A model generated the notes under the pieces. The model had not been told where the DNA came from, searched no databases, and saw only the letters and a program-made list of their open reading frames with translations. From NCBI GenBank assembly GCA_017506865.1, contig JAFCMP010000064.1, positions 186,001 through 250,000 of the forward strand: a stretch of 64,000 bases of DNA. The letters are read 5' to 3'. Every line of letters begins with the position of its first letter. Positions within the stretch are counted from its first letter, which is position 1. The position numbers were made by a program, and so were the translations under genes. Shown one piece after another: positions 53,951 through 64,000 of the stretch. This DNA is from Tribonema minus. Taxonomy: Eukaryota; Sar; Xanthophyceae; Tribonematales; Tribonemataceae.

Positions 53951-56900
53951 TCAACTGTGACGCACCTCGGCCTCCACCAGCGGCTGCCCCGTGAGCGGAT
54001 CGATGCTGCCCTGCTGCTGCAGCCACATGGCGATCATGGCCCTGTCGTACACGTTCCCATACGGCGTGCGCACGGGGTCCCGCATCAGGCGCCGGCTCAA
54101 GTTGCACTTGAAGTTGGGTGGAGCGTCAACCGCAAGCGCGGCCGCCGTGCGCGCCTCCACGCTGGACCCTGTGGATGAGCGCCGCTGTTGCTGAGCGGTG
54201 CTGTGGTGTTGAGCACTGTTGCTGCTGCTGCTGTGGGACTTTTTTGCTTCTGCGACTTCCGGCACGGGGGGTGCTTCGCCAGTTGTGGCGAGCGACGGCA
54301 GGTTTCCCAGCATGGTGCCGCTGCGGTGTCGTGGGTAACGAGAGAGTGTGTGTGTGTGTGATGGTGCTGTGGTGTCGTTTGAGAGAGTGTGTGTGTGATG
54401 GTGCTGTGGTGTCGTTTGAATGTGAGGTTGTGAGCATGGTGATGCTGCAGTGCTCAGAAAGCTTGAGCATCGTCATCATGATCATGGCGTGATGTCAATG
54501 GAATGTAAGTGTCTGATGATGTAGGTGGCATGTGCGGATGCCGTTCATGCCAGCGGTAAGGTCTGATTCTTGTGGATAAGCTACTGGAGGGGGAGCACAA
54601 AGGATAGTACTGAGCTGCGCAAGTGTAACCCACAGCACCAGAGAGGGCTGTGTCAAAGCAGCACCCAGTAAAAGCGCTCAAAATGCATGGCTTTATATGT
54701 GCACGTGCTTTGAGCCTTCAGGAGGGGGACGGCAAAGAATACTACTGAGCTGCCACAAAGTCGCAAACAAGGACAGTGTACCACACAAGTTCAAAGCCGA
54801 CTTTGAAACTACAGCCATGGTAAGCTGTAAGCTTTCACCGATTGAGAGCATCTCATCCCTTAAGTGTAGTACTCACAGCAAGCTGTACGCGCATTGCCAG
54901 CTCATGCACACATTACATATACACGTCGTCATTTGAAGGATAGGCATGTAAGTAGATCTGAATCAGAATCACCATGCCAGCAGCGAGCTTGCAACTTCAA
55001 CTTCAACATGCACAAACGCAACTATGGAAGTTCTCAAGGAGTGCACTACACTCTGTACACTCTGTGCTGCAGCTCGCGGGCTAGCTGCAGGTGTTCGATG
55101 ACTTACTGATGTGACTTAACGCTTCTCAACAAGAAAACAGCGATATGTGTGCAGCAATATCACAACCAGTCGGTGTACGCAACACTTGTGCATGCTTTCA
55201 TGTGGCAACACACAAACCTGTGCAGCAGTCGGTGAGCAGCGCTGCCCCTTTCGCTTGCAGTCGCACCACCACCACCCCCCCCGCCCCCTCTGCTGCCGTG
55301 CCCCCCCCTGCCCCCCTTCGGAGACCCCTTCTTCTCGCTTGAAGTTGGCACGTCACCAGCACCATTTTCCGCAGATTTGGGCGTCTGCAGGCCAATGAAC
55401 ATCTGCCCCGTCTCCTCATCCACCGCAAACACCAGCGTCGGCAGTGTAACGTCACTGACAGCGGCGGGCGGCGCCATGGCCTGAATCGCGTCGCGAATGG
55501 CGGGCGCCGTTGTCATGTGGAAGGGGAGCGCGCCTTGGCTGTTGGGCCGCGTTGCGTCTGCGCCGTGGGTGAGTAGGAGAGTCACCACGTCCACATGGCT
55601 GTAGAAGCAGGCCTGGCAGGGGGGGGGGGTGGGGGGTGGAGGCTTAGTGGAGCTCGGCAGGAGCTGTGAGTGTTACTGTAGAGTCGACTGATGTTCAAGT
55701 AGGAGAGTCACCACATCCACATGGCTGTAGAAGCAGGGCCTGACAGGGGGGGTGGGGGGGAGGGATGGGGGGTGGGGAGGAGTGGTGTTCAGAGGCTTAA
55801 TGGAGCTAGGCAGGTGTTGTAAGTGTTTGCAAACAGTCAACTGACGTGTTCGAGTAGGAGAGTCACCACCACCACCACGAATGGGCTGCTGTAGAAGCAG
55901 GCCTGGCAGGCGGGATGGGCACGGTGCGGGGGGTGCATGGCAGGGTGCTTAGAGACTACTTGGAGTCCCGCAGGGACTCCAAGTGCAGGTTTGTGAGAGG
56001 CAATTGCCAGTGTAAGCTGGGGAATCACCACATCATGACTGTAGAAGCAGGCCTGGCGCGTGGGGGGGGGGGGGGTGGGGGGGGGCATGAGGCGGGGGTG
56101 CGTAAGGGTTGTGCTTAGAGACTACTGGGAGTCCAGCAGGTGTTGTAGGTTTGTAAATAGCAATTGCCAGTGTGAGCTAGAGAGTACACGTGGCCTTTAG
56201 GATCAGGCCTGGCAGGTGCGGCACGGGCTAGGGAGAAGGGGAGTGCGACGGTCTAACCCCAAAACCTAACGCTAACCCTAAGTCTAACCGTAATCCTAAC
56301 CCTAACCCTAGCCTTGACCAGAGTAGCCCCGTGGGAACAGGCTCAACAGAATGCCCTGCTAGTGTGTGAGAGGCAACTGACGTGTTTACAGGGTGCAGAC
56401 CCTGAGGCTGACTGCTTCTTCTCAGTGCCACCACTATTCCCATTTTTGTGCTCGTGCCCCCTTATCTAACCCTAACTCCAGAGACATGCAACCTGTGGAG
56501 TAAGCAGCTTACGTCTGATGGTCACATCAGCAGCACAGCGTTGTGCGCGAAGATGAGCTGAGCACTGTGCAGCATCCGCGCCTCAGCGTCTGCTGAAGTC
56601 ACACTACTGCATGTTTGCTGTGTGTAACTGAACCTAACCCTAACCCTAACCCTAAGAGGTGCATGTGGCTGAATCGAGAGGGGAATGGGGGGAGGGGGGG
56701 GTTAAGGGGGACCCGCGTATGTACATAGGTATGGTATAGCATTCACTTTACTGTGTCAGCTCGTGACATGAAGTTGACTCGCCTTGCGAAAAGAGTTCCG
56801 TCAAATTGTTGAGGGGTAGGGGATTAAGGTTGGGGTTAGGGTTAAGGTTAGGATTGATGATCTACACAGTCTAGGCGCTGTCACGGCCTACACATGATGG

Positions 56901-59900
56901 TCATCAAGAATACATGTGGGCAAATGTGTGTCTCACTCTTACTCTTGCGAAAAAGTGCAGGCAGATATTCAGTGCGCCTCCTTGCCGTCAAATGTTCATT
57001 TCAGGCGATAGCACTTGCAACACGCGTTGCATATATAATCAGGGCTTGTTCTACAATAACAACTACACTAAGTGCAAGGTGCAATACAGCTGGAGACGGA
57101 TTTGAAGCGTCTCAGGTAGGGTAAGGCACACTCTTTGCACTGCAGCGCTACATGTGTTTCCCCTATGTAGGTATGTCATGTATGCATAGTATTAATCGCC
57201 GGCTCCTACGGAGTTGACTTGGTGAAGTACATGCGAGCGGCAGCCAAGCATGGCATTGTATAATGGCAGCTACTGTGCAGCAACGACGACATTTGATGCA
57301 GGCCTGTATGTCACCACGGCCTGCATTGCCCCGCACTTTCCGGCAGATGTCTGTAACGTACTCATGCTCATGCAGATTCATGCCTAACCTGGTCTCTACT
57401 AGTTGAAGTCAACTCGAAGACTACTCATACGTCGCATGGTGTGCAATACCCTTGGTGACGTCAAGCACACTCATACCCCAAGTTGTCAGCTCTGTCCCGA
57501 GCACAGGACGCACTCAGTGGCACTGGCAGCCTCACCAGCACCCCCGCCGCACCGCAGGCCACAAAAAACTTCACTGTGAACCTCAAGTTGAATATTCACC
57601 TCGTAGTTGTAATTGGAGTCAAGTTGGCAGTCGGTGACTGTCATATGTATGTGGGTATGTAGCGCATGTGTTTAACTGCGTTCACAAATGTGTGTGAGCA
57701 CACGCTCGAGACGAGCACTAGAGCTGCATAGCTTTTTTTTTTTTTCCGCCCCTCAAGCGAAAGTATATGAAGTACTTCACCTCATGCAGCAGCGTCCACC
57801 CAGTGGCGTTCGCCGCGTCCTTGTGAGCACAGTACGCATGCAGTGTGCACTGGCAATCTCATGAGCACCTCTCACCACAAACTACGAAAAACTCCACGGT
57901 GAACCTCAACTTGAGGTTCCACTTCACCTCGTGCAGCGGCGTCCACCCGATGGCGTTTGTCGTGTCCTTATCCGCGCCGCTGCTGAGCAGTGCCCTGCAT
58001 ATACCTACATGCCCCGCCCGCGCGGCCTCCCCCAGAGGGGTCTGGGGGGGGCCCCTGAGGAACTGAGCGCTGTTGCTGGCCCCCTCTGAGGGGATGTGAG
58101 AGACGTCTGCGCCTGCTTTTAGCAGCGCCAGCGCAATGCCCTCGAAGCCCTTGTGGCAGGCCTCCAGTAGTGGCGTCCATGTGTAGCTGCACGCGCAACA
58201 GGAATATGTATATACACGGTATCAGCACACCCCACGGCATGTATGTATGTGCATCTATGGCATTTATGTGCTTCAAAGTGTCAGCGCAATGCCCTCGAAG
58301 CCCTTGTGGCAGCGCACCAGGGGGTATGTATGTACACAGTAGCAGCACAACAGAACATTACGTGTATATATGGAAACAAATAAAAAGATCGCAGAGCTCT
58401 AGGTGACGAGGTGTGGTTAGCCATCAAAATGAATGGCCCTCACCAATCACCGTGGTCGCCGCTGCTGCGGTTATTCGCCACGAGTCAAACAGTGCCAACA
58501 TATCCGCAGTAGTCAACAGACTTCTGTGTGCAAGCCTTTAAGCGTCCGAGGCATGGGTGTTCAGGATAGATGGCATGTACATATCAGCACATGCATGTAT
58601 GTATGCATGCATCAGCACTGTGCCTGCGAAGTCCTAACCTTAACCTAACCCTCAACTTCAACCCTAACCCCCCCAAACCCTAACACTAACCTTATGGTTC
58701 GTGAAGCTCTTGCGGCAGGTCTTCAGAAGCGGTGCCCAATGCGTAGCTGTGTACATACCATCGCACGCATGTATCAGCGTGATTGCGGCATGTAGGTAGG
58801 TTTTCTACCTATATTTACCTAGACTACAGGTACTAGCCTGATGGGCAATGCCTGTGGAGGTCTTGTGGCAGGCCTGCAGGAGTTGTTCCCACATGTAGCT
58901 GCATGCGCATCAGCGCATGTATGTGTACATGTAGCAACTCAACTCCAGCATGAGCAGCATCAGTGCCATGCCCTCGAAATGTCGGCGGCAGGCCTGCGGC
59001 GGTGACGCCCCACACGCACGAGGGTATGCATGTTTATCAACACTTACTTCAACACTACCTTCGACCTTGAACATTAGGCATGGTGGACCAAGGGGGCCAC
59101 CCGCAAGTACGAATTTTGCATGTATGCTGCAATGTATCACGTACTGATGTTTTGCTGGTGGTGAGGCATTCTCACGTCTGACAACTTCGTCACCATGTGT
59201 AGTGCGATGACTCATCTTAGTCGATGATGTTGTGGTGTGTACCCGTGAATACACACATGTACTGCAGACCCAACATACATGAAGCCCAGCTTGTAACAGT
59301 TTGTAACAGCTAATGGTAGCTAGGGTCTCAGTTTGACGTATTGCTGTTGCGGCACGAGTGCAAAATCCTGCTACAGGTGTAGGTGTTGTGGCGTTTCTTC
59401 AGGTGCTGTCGCTGATGCTGTCAACAACATCAGCCTCTGACAGCTCAAATTCATGTGGTCTTAAACGCGCGTCCTTACCAGGCACTTACCAGGCGATGAG
59501 CGGTGCTGATGTGCAGGACTTGCCAACTTCAACTGTGACTTCAACAACTGCCACAGTTGTGTGTCAGCTAGATATGGAATCGCGTCACACAGCTGAGCGC
59601 TGAGTACATCTTTAAATTTGTATATACCATCAGCACTGCACACACCGAACCGGATAGTGCTAGTCAGCATACATACATGCCCCCGGCACCAGTCAAGCAG
59701 ACAGAGTGCTAACCCTAACCCTAGGCTTGCACAAGTCATGACGTAAAGGCTTATGATTTGAACTTGTGAATCATGGGGTTCAGCTCAGCTGCACAAGACG
59801 CAGATTGGTGATGACAAGCCCCCCTAGTCCCTGCTCTAATTCTAACCCTACATATACCTCTAACCCTAAAGCTGAGTTCACGCCTCTCACAGCGTACTCA

Positions 59901-62900
59901 GCGTCAATGGCTCACCAGTTGGTGGTATTGGGGTCTGCTCCCGCCTTCAGCAGTGCGTGAACCATCTGTTCAACGCCGTAGCCGCAGGCCATATGCAGCG
60001 CTGTCCAACCACTGCGTGTAAGAAGGGTTAGGGGTGGAGTTAGTGTTAGCCGTCCAATGACTGCGTTTAACAAGGGTCATTCGCAGGGTTAGGGTTAGCC
60101 GCAGGCTATGTGCAGTGCTGTGCACCCATTGCGTGCAGCAAGGGTGGAATCAGTGTTCCGGTCAACAATAGTGGCACAGGCACAGCACGACCTGCCGGTC
60201 AGCACGAATACGACTCTGAGTGACTCATGAGTGACTCATCGACTCATGTGCAGGCCTGACGCGAACGGTCAGGATACACACATGCCCGCTGAGACACACA
60301 CACACACCTGCACCATCGGTTTCACCTTGAACCGAATGAGTATGAGTATGAGCACATGTTGCAGTGAGACTTGCGACAGGTGGAGATGGGCTGTGAACGC
60401 AGCAAGCAGGTGACGCCGTTCAGTAGCAGAACTTGAAGTTTGTGGAACCAGTGAGCGTACGTGTAGCGCATTTCATCGGCTGCAATGCATACCACTCAAG
60501 GGAATGCATGTACTTGTGAGAACTGACTTCAAATCACGCACGCAAAGGAAAGGTCCTGAAGCGCCTGTAAGAGCAGGTGGAGACCAATCTAGAGGCAGAC
60601 GTGGAGCGGAAGTCGGGGAAGCCCAGGGAAAACAAGCTGGGTATACAGGCAATTAAACACTTGCATAAATCCATTGAGTCGGGTAGCACTGCTCAAGCGC
60701 CCAACCACTTGAATCGCAGAGCACAAAGCCATTCTGTCAGGTGACCACAACCGGCGCTTGCCTGTTTAAGCATCCCGGCCCGTCTTTGTCTTCAAGAACG
60801 AGTAAATAAATCAATAATGAATGAATGAATGAGCGAATGCTTGAATGAATGAATGACTTTGTTCAAATCGGGCAGCACTACTCAAGAGCTCCGCTATCTA
60901 AACTGCAGGGCATATTGACAAACAATACTTCTATGGCAGAGGTCCCCCATTGGCGCTTGCCTGTTGAAGCATCCCGGCCCCCTTTTTGTCCTCAAGTTCA
61001 AGTCCCCTCCTTGCCGCACATACTCCTTCAGTATGACCAGACCGGCAGCTGCGGCGGCCGCATTGTGACAGCACGCGTGCAGTGCTGTCCATCCATCGCC
61101 ATTCTGCAATGTAGGGTCAACGTAGGGGTAAGTTAGTATCAGCAAAGGCTTGTCCAAATTGTGAGGGGTAGGTTATTGTCAGCAGACTCGTGTCCAAATT
61201 GTGGCAGCACGCATGCAGTGCTGCCCATCCATCAGCATTCTGCAGTGGAGCGTTAATTAGGGGTGAGTAACAGCCGTGTCCAGCTGCGGCAGCATGCAGC
61301 GCTGTCTATCCATGCGCATTCTGCTATGTATGTACACATTAACATAGGGGTAGGTTAGTATCAGCACAGTAGTGTCCAGTTGCGGCTGCATGTGGCACAC
61401 AACTCCGAGGGGTTCCACCCGTAGGTATGTATGGTATTGGGTAGGTAGGGAGCACGCTGTTGTTGGTATGTACTGTGTGCTGCCATACATGCGCCTACGA
61501 AACAGGCGGCTTGCAGTGCTGGACGCAAGTGCTGGCCGCAATGACAGCGACTGAGCACAGATGAAGTATACGTTAATAAGTTGCACTGTGCAGGCAGGCA
61601 CAATCCCACCAGTGCATGGCAGCACCGGAAGCAGGGGGCGCTGGCATGGCGTCTTTTAATGAGGCGATCATTTGCAAGATGCGCAACACACACTGCGGAA
61701 TAACTTCCATCACGCGGGGGCATTAGCTGCCTCAGAACTTGACAGAACCTCCACACCTGGCAAAGTAGCATCCAAGTAGCTCCTGGTTTGAACCAGAGCA
61801 GCCTGCAAAAGACCCCTGAGCCCTTTCTAAGCCCCATATTCCAACAGTACCCCATGTTTCATGTTACACTGTCACGTAATGGTCCTGCCAGAGTGCGCGC
61901 TCCGTCAATAAGCTGAGCACTGTGCATTGTGGATCTATACATACCCCACGCTACACGGTAATGAAATGGTCCTGACAGAGAGTGGTGTGCACCAAGCTCT
62001 GCAGTCCAGGCAAGTGCACGCGCTGTCGGGCTACAGGTACCCAGTTCTCGATGTATACAGCGTCAACGTACCATTGCTTTTAACAAGAAGGTAAAGCCAA
62101 GGTTTTTTTCCACAGGCCAATCATAAAGATTTTGAAGTTGGCATGATCTGGAACCCGAGGAAGCACGTCATCTTAGAGTCAGCACCCCAAACCCTAACCC
62201 AAACGCTGACCCTAACCCTAACCCTCACCTGTTCACCAACCGGCCCCAGCCCGATTGGCTCCTCCCCCAGAGACACCATGAGCAATTCTTCAGCCGGTGG
62301 GGGAGCACTGCCATCATCACTGCAGAATAAATGAGCACAACGGTAAGCGCGCATGTGGGTTCATTTGAGCCTACTGTAGTAGCAGGGAAGAAGACGATCA
62401 TCATCATGATTAGCCGCTGCACGCATCAGGCGCGAGCATACACACTGCACGTGAAAACTTTGTATACACGGTTGCCACACACACATGCGCACCTTCGCAA
62501 GTCTGATGTGCGATCCCGCCGTATATGCCTGAGTCTTCTTTATGACATCAACAGCTTTATAGCGGATTGCACATCTATGCCACCAATTGACCTCTGCAAT
62601 ATATACTGTCAAGTATTGCTTTTGGCAGGCACCAGTGCAATGCACCACGTCTGCAACTCTCAATCGTATTGATGATGGCAGCCGTTGCTGTGACCATGAA
62701 AGAAAATCACGCGTGCAGGCTAGCACGCGCCACACCGCACCAATGCATAGCGCAGAGGCAAACGGAGGCAGCCGCAAGGTGACACACACTCGTGGTGCTA
62801 CCGGAAAGAAAGCTGGTAAAGGAAGTGATTTTAAATATCAACAGCAACCTGCGCGTGCCAGCTCAGGATTGCTGAATCATCTACATCAATGATCTGGAGC

Positions 62901-63960
62901 TCGAGATCAGAACTGCACTTCAACTACAATCTCAAGTGCTAACAAGGGCATGTCACCCTAATTGTGCAACAGCACCATGTTGTAACAACCATAGCGCCAA
63001 TGCCCGCAGTACATGTGCATTCGTATACACACGTGCGTGGACGAGATTCATCTGACAGGATGTATATTATGTTTGGTTTCACTATCTCTTGAGCACCTTC
63101 ATGAAATGCGCTGGCGGCTTCCGTGAGAGAGAGGGCAACAGGCAACAGGTGTCCTCAATTTGGACGTCAAAGCACAACAACAGACCCAGACTTGACACAG
63201 CAGTAATTGCACTTCATTCATTCATTCACTCATTAATCCATTCAAATCACCTGCAGGTGCTGTTGCTCTTCACACACCCCTGGATCACAAGCGCATCTGC
63301 AGACTCCGTCAGAAATGTACCGGCTCCGCTTTTCCGTTGCTGCTTCAGTCTATCAAAGTCCCTCAATGTGTAAATGCCTGTGAGAAATTGACCATACGGA
63401 GCATGTGAATCCTCTTGTGACATAGCTTGAAGACTTCATGCACTCATGACAGCACCTATTCTATCGTATTAGTGAGCGATGCTAACTCACGTGCAAGCAC
63501 AAAGCAAAGGTGCAGGTGAGGCACAGAATAGCAGCGAATGAATGCCACATACAGAGCACAGGGCAGCAGGTATGAGACGACGACAGCTGATTCTGTTTTT
63601 TTGAATTTGACTAGGAATTGGTGTGTGAAATGCTATTAGATGCGCCATGAAATTTGCTCAGCAGGGTGTGCTCTGCCATCGAGCGCCAACACTCAGGCGA
63701 CCCTCAGTCCAATTCGATGTCACGGCGAGCACAAGAAGAGCAGAAAAAGTAGGTGGCACGGAGTTAAAGCTCGCTAGAGGACGCTTGCTGAGTACATGGT
63801 ACGCACATCAGCTGCCCCAGACCGCCCACGACTTCATGTTTGCAGCACGATCATGCTTGCCTGGGAAGCTCATTGCAGTTATTGTTCTGCCGATGAGCAT
63901 CGAGTATTGCAGCATGTCATCCAACTCCCCGGCCAACGCAGAAGACGCCCCTGCTCCCAT
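53951..63960 (-). CDS. Ankyrin-repeat and U-box protein with N-myristoylation motif
   Basis: Eight minus-strand exons: 63960-63861, 63377-63251, 62319-62229, 61103-60961, 60011-59916, 58186-57928, 55612-55218, 54320-53951; phases match throughout and the sum is 1581 nt (526 aa). The start MGAGASS fits an N-myristoylation signal, so membrane association is likely. Exons 4-7 encode ankyrin repeats (GDGWTALHACCHN, GWTALHMACGYG...LLKAGADPN, TWTPLLEACHKG...LLKAGADVS, GWTPLHEACFYSHVDVVTLL). Exon 8 ends in a U-box-like domain (FKCNLSRRLMRDPVRTPYGN, MIAMWLQQ, LTGQPL), which recruits E2 enzymes for ubiquitination. The ankyrins would choose substrates. Introns 1 and 4 use GC donors (CAG|GCAAGC). A GTGCGT donor-like site after QPLVEAE leaves open a further 3' exon. 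Most intron edges carry echo arrays. Confidence 0.82.
54311..54460 (-). repeat. Exon-edge echo array, U-box exon acceptor
   Basis: The real edge (minus strand ACGACACCGCAG|CGGCACCATG near 54320) recurs as ACGACACCACAG|CACCATC at about 54360-54385 and 54400-54420, with a weaker copy near 54438-54460. Period about 40-45 bp with GT-rich spacers. Confidence 0.75.
55580..56225 (-). repeat. Exon-edge echo array, ankyrin exon 7 acceptor, five units
   Basis: The exon start (CCAG|GCCTGCTTCTACAGCCAT, real site 55613/55614) and about 30 further bases recur at about 55695-55745, 55853-55918, 56020-56070 and 56190-56225. C-runs on the minus strand precede most of them. The farthest is the most degraded. 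Confidence 0.88.
56253..56320. repeat. Interstitial telomere-like tract
   Basis: Degenerate CCCTAA units in intron 6 of the ankyrin/U-box gene. Further tracts lie at 56630-56656 (four units), 56820-56850, 58636-58690, 59708-59722 and 59840-59870. Confidence 0.8.
57174..57262 (+). other. Short open stretch of coding character, unassigned
   Basis: After a TATGCATAG acceptor-like site the plus strand reads VLIAGSYGVDLVKYMRAAAK then HGIV and TAA. It lies in an intron of the minus-strand ankyrin gene. No partner exons or family found; it may be chance. Confidence 0.15.
57520..57930 (-). repeat. Exon-edge echoes, ankyrin exon 6 donor
   Basis: The end of exon 6 (GGGTGGACGCCGCTGCACGAG|GT at about 57928-57950) recurs at about 57775-57830 (GGGTGGACGCTGCTGCATGAG|GT). 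A spacer-level copy sits at about 57530-57605. Period roughly 150 bp or more. Confidence 0.7.
58150..59025 (-). repeat. Exon-edge echo array, ankyrin exon 6 acceptor, five units
   Basis: The exon start reading WTPLLEACHKGFEGIALA (real acceptor 58187/58188) is echoed at about 58280-58330, 58700-58760, 58848-58915 and 58960-59025. Copies keep the GCCTGCCACAAG-like core and some an acceptor with GCAT-rich spacer sequence. Spacing varies. Confidence 0.8.
58376..58425. repeat. Short dispersed repeat R2, second copy
   Basis: AAAAGATCGCAGAGCTCTAG followed by GTGACGAGG; partner of 22350-22410. Confidence 0.6.
59990..60150 (-). repeat. Exon-edge echoes, ankyrin exon 5 acceptor
   Basis: The sequence around the real acceptor (60012/60013; CGCAG|TGGTTGGACAGCGCTG) recurs at about 60045-60075 and 60095-60150 with TTAGGG-type spacer in between. 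Period about 50 bp. Confidence 0.75.
60640..61000 (-). repeat. Exon-edge echo of the ankyrin exon 4 donor, GC type
   Basis: The exon end (GGGATGCTTCAACAG|GCAAGC at about 60955-60985) recurs at about 60750-60800 as GGGATGCTTAAACAG|GCAAGC. A longer spacer match links 60640-60700 to 60865-60930; period about 205 bp. Confidence 0.8.
61060..61420 (-). repeat. Exon-edge echo array, ankyrin exon 4 acceptor
   Basis: The exon start (TGCAG|AATGGCGATGGATGG, real acceptor 61104/61105) is echoed at about 61195-61250 and 61268-61330, with a shorter piece at 61375-61400. The spacer TTGGACACG...ACCTACCCCTA is shared between units. Confidence 0.85.
62184..62228. repeat. Interstitial telomere-like tract abutting an exon
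   Basis: CCCTAACCCTAACCCTCACC ends directly at the donor of exon 3 of the ankyrin/U-box gene on the minus strand. Confidence 0.8.
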
Positions 63961-64000
63961 GGTGCTGCAATAACACAGTGCGTATAAGATCCACTCCTCG

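Overview
The window is nuclear DNA of a eukaryotic alga. Genes carry many spliceosomal introns, the coding exons are GC-rich with long Ala/Ser/Gly/Gln runs, and introns and spacers are scattered with short TTAGGG-type telomere-like tracts. A gene at 20.7-24.2 kb begins with a signal peptide followed by an AFLAP-like motif, the bipartite plastid presequence style of algae with secondary red plastids. Together with a four-domain phylloquinone gene this suggests a haptophyte or stramenopile; I lean to a haptophyte but cannot fix the species.

Layout: 1-4.45 kb, 3' part of an ABCC-type ABC transporter with a decayed first nucleotide-binding domain (+). 5.6-10.2 kb, a complete six-exon tubulin-folding cofactor C gene (-). 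11.7-12.3 kb, an inverted pair of decayed coiled-coil gene pieces. 12.9-19.3 kb and 45.1-50.9 kb, two arms of a roughly 6-kb inverted duplication, each with one armadillo-repeat gene and one copy of an unknown gene. 20.7-24.2 kb, a small plastid-targeted protein (-). 24.9 kb, a PHD-finger exon (+) whose downstream intron holds a 2.0-kb hAT transposon with perfect 8-bp target duplications. 29-32.4 kb, a tandem pair of armadillo-repeat genes, one clearly dead. 33.9-34.5 kb, last exon of an acidic protein (-). 35.1-43.5 kb, a PHYLLO gene fusing MenF, MenD, MenH and MenC (+). 52.2-53.6 kb, a 330-bp tandem repeat and three retroposon units stacked on one target sequence. 54-64 kb, a complete eight-exon ankyrin/U-box gene (-).

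The gene models for cofactor C, the plastid protein, PHYLLO and the ankyrin/U-box protein were built by hand from splice sites and reading phase; in each, summed exon lengths are a multiple of three and the domain order is that of the family. The genes do not form a pathway: PHYLLO and the small plastid protein serve the plastid, the others are cytoplasmic, membrane or nuclear.

The most unusual signal is structural. In nearly every gene the edge of an exon (a splice site plus roughly 20-70 bp of adjoining exon) is repeated two to five times, in direct orientation and increasingly degenerate, inside the neighbouring intron. I call these exon-edge echo arrays. They occur at acceptors and donors in at least four unrelated genes, with periods of about 40-200 bp in most arrays. 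They look like a genome-wide way of growing introns or making decoy and alternative splice sites, and I know of no description of it.
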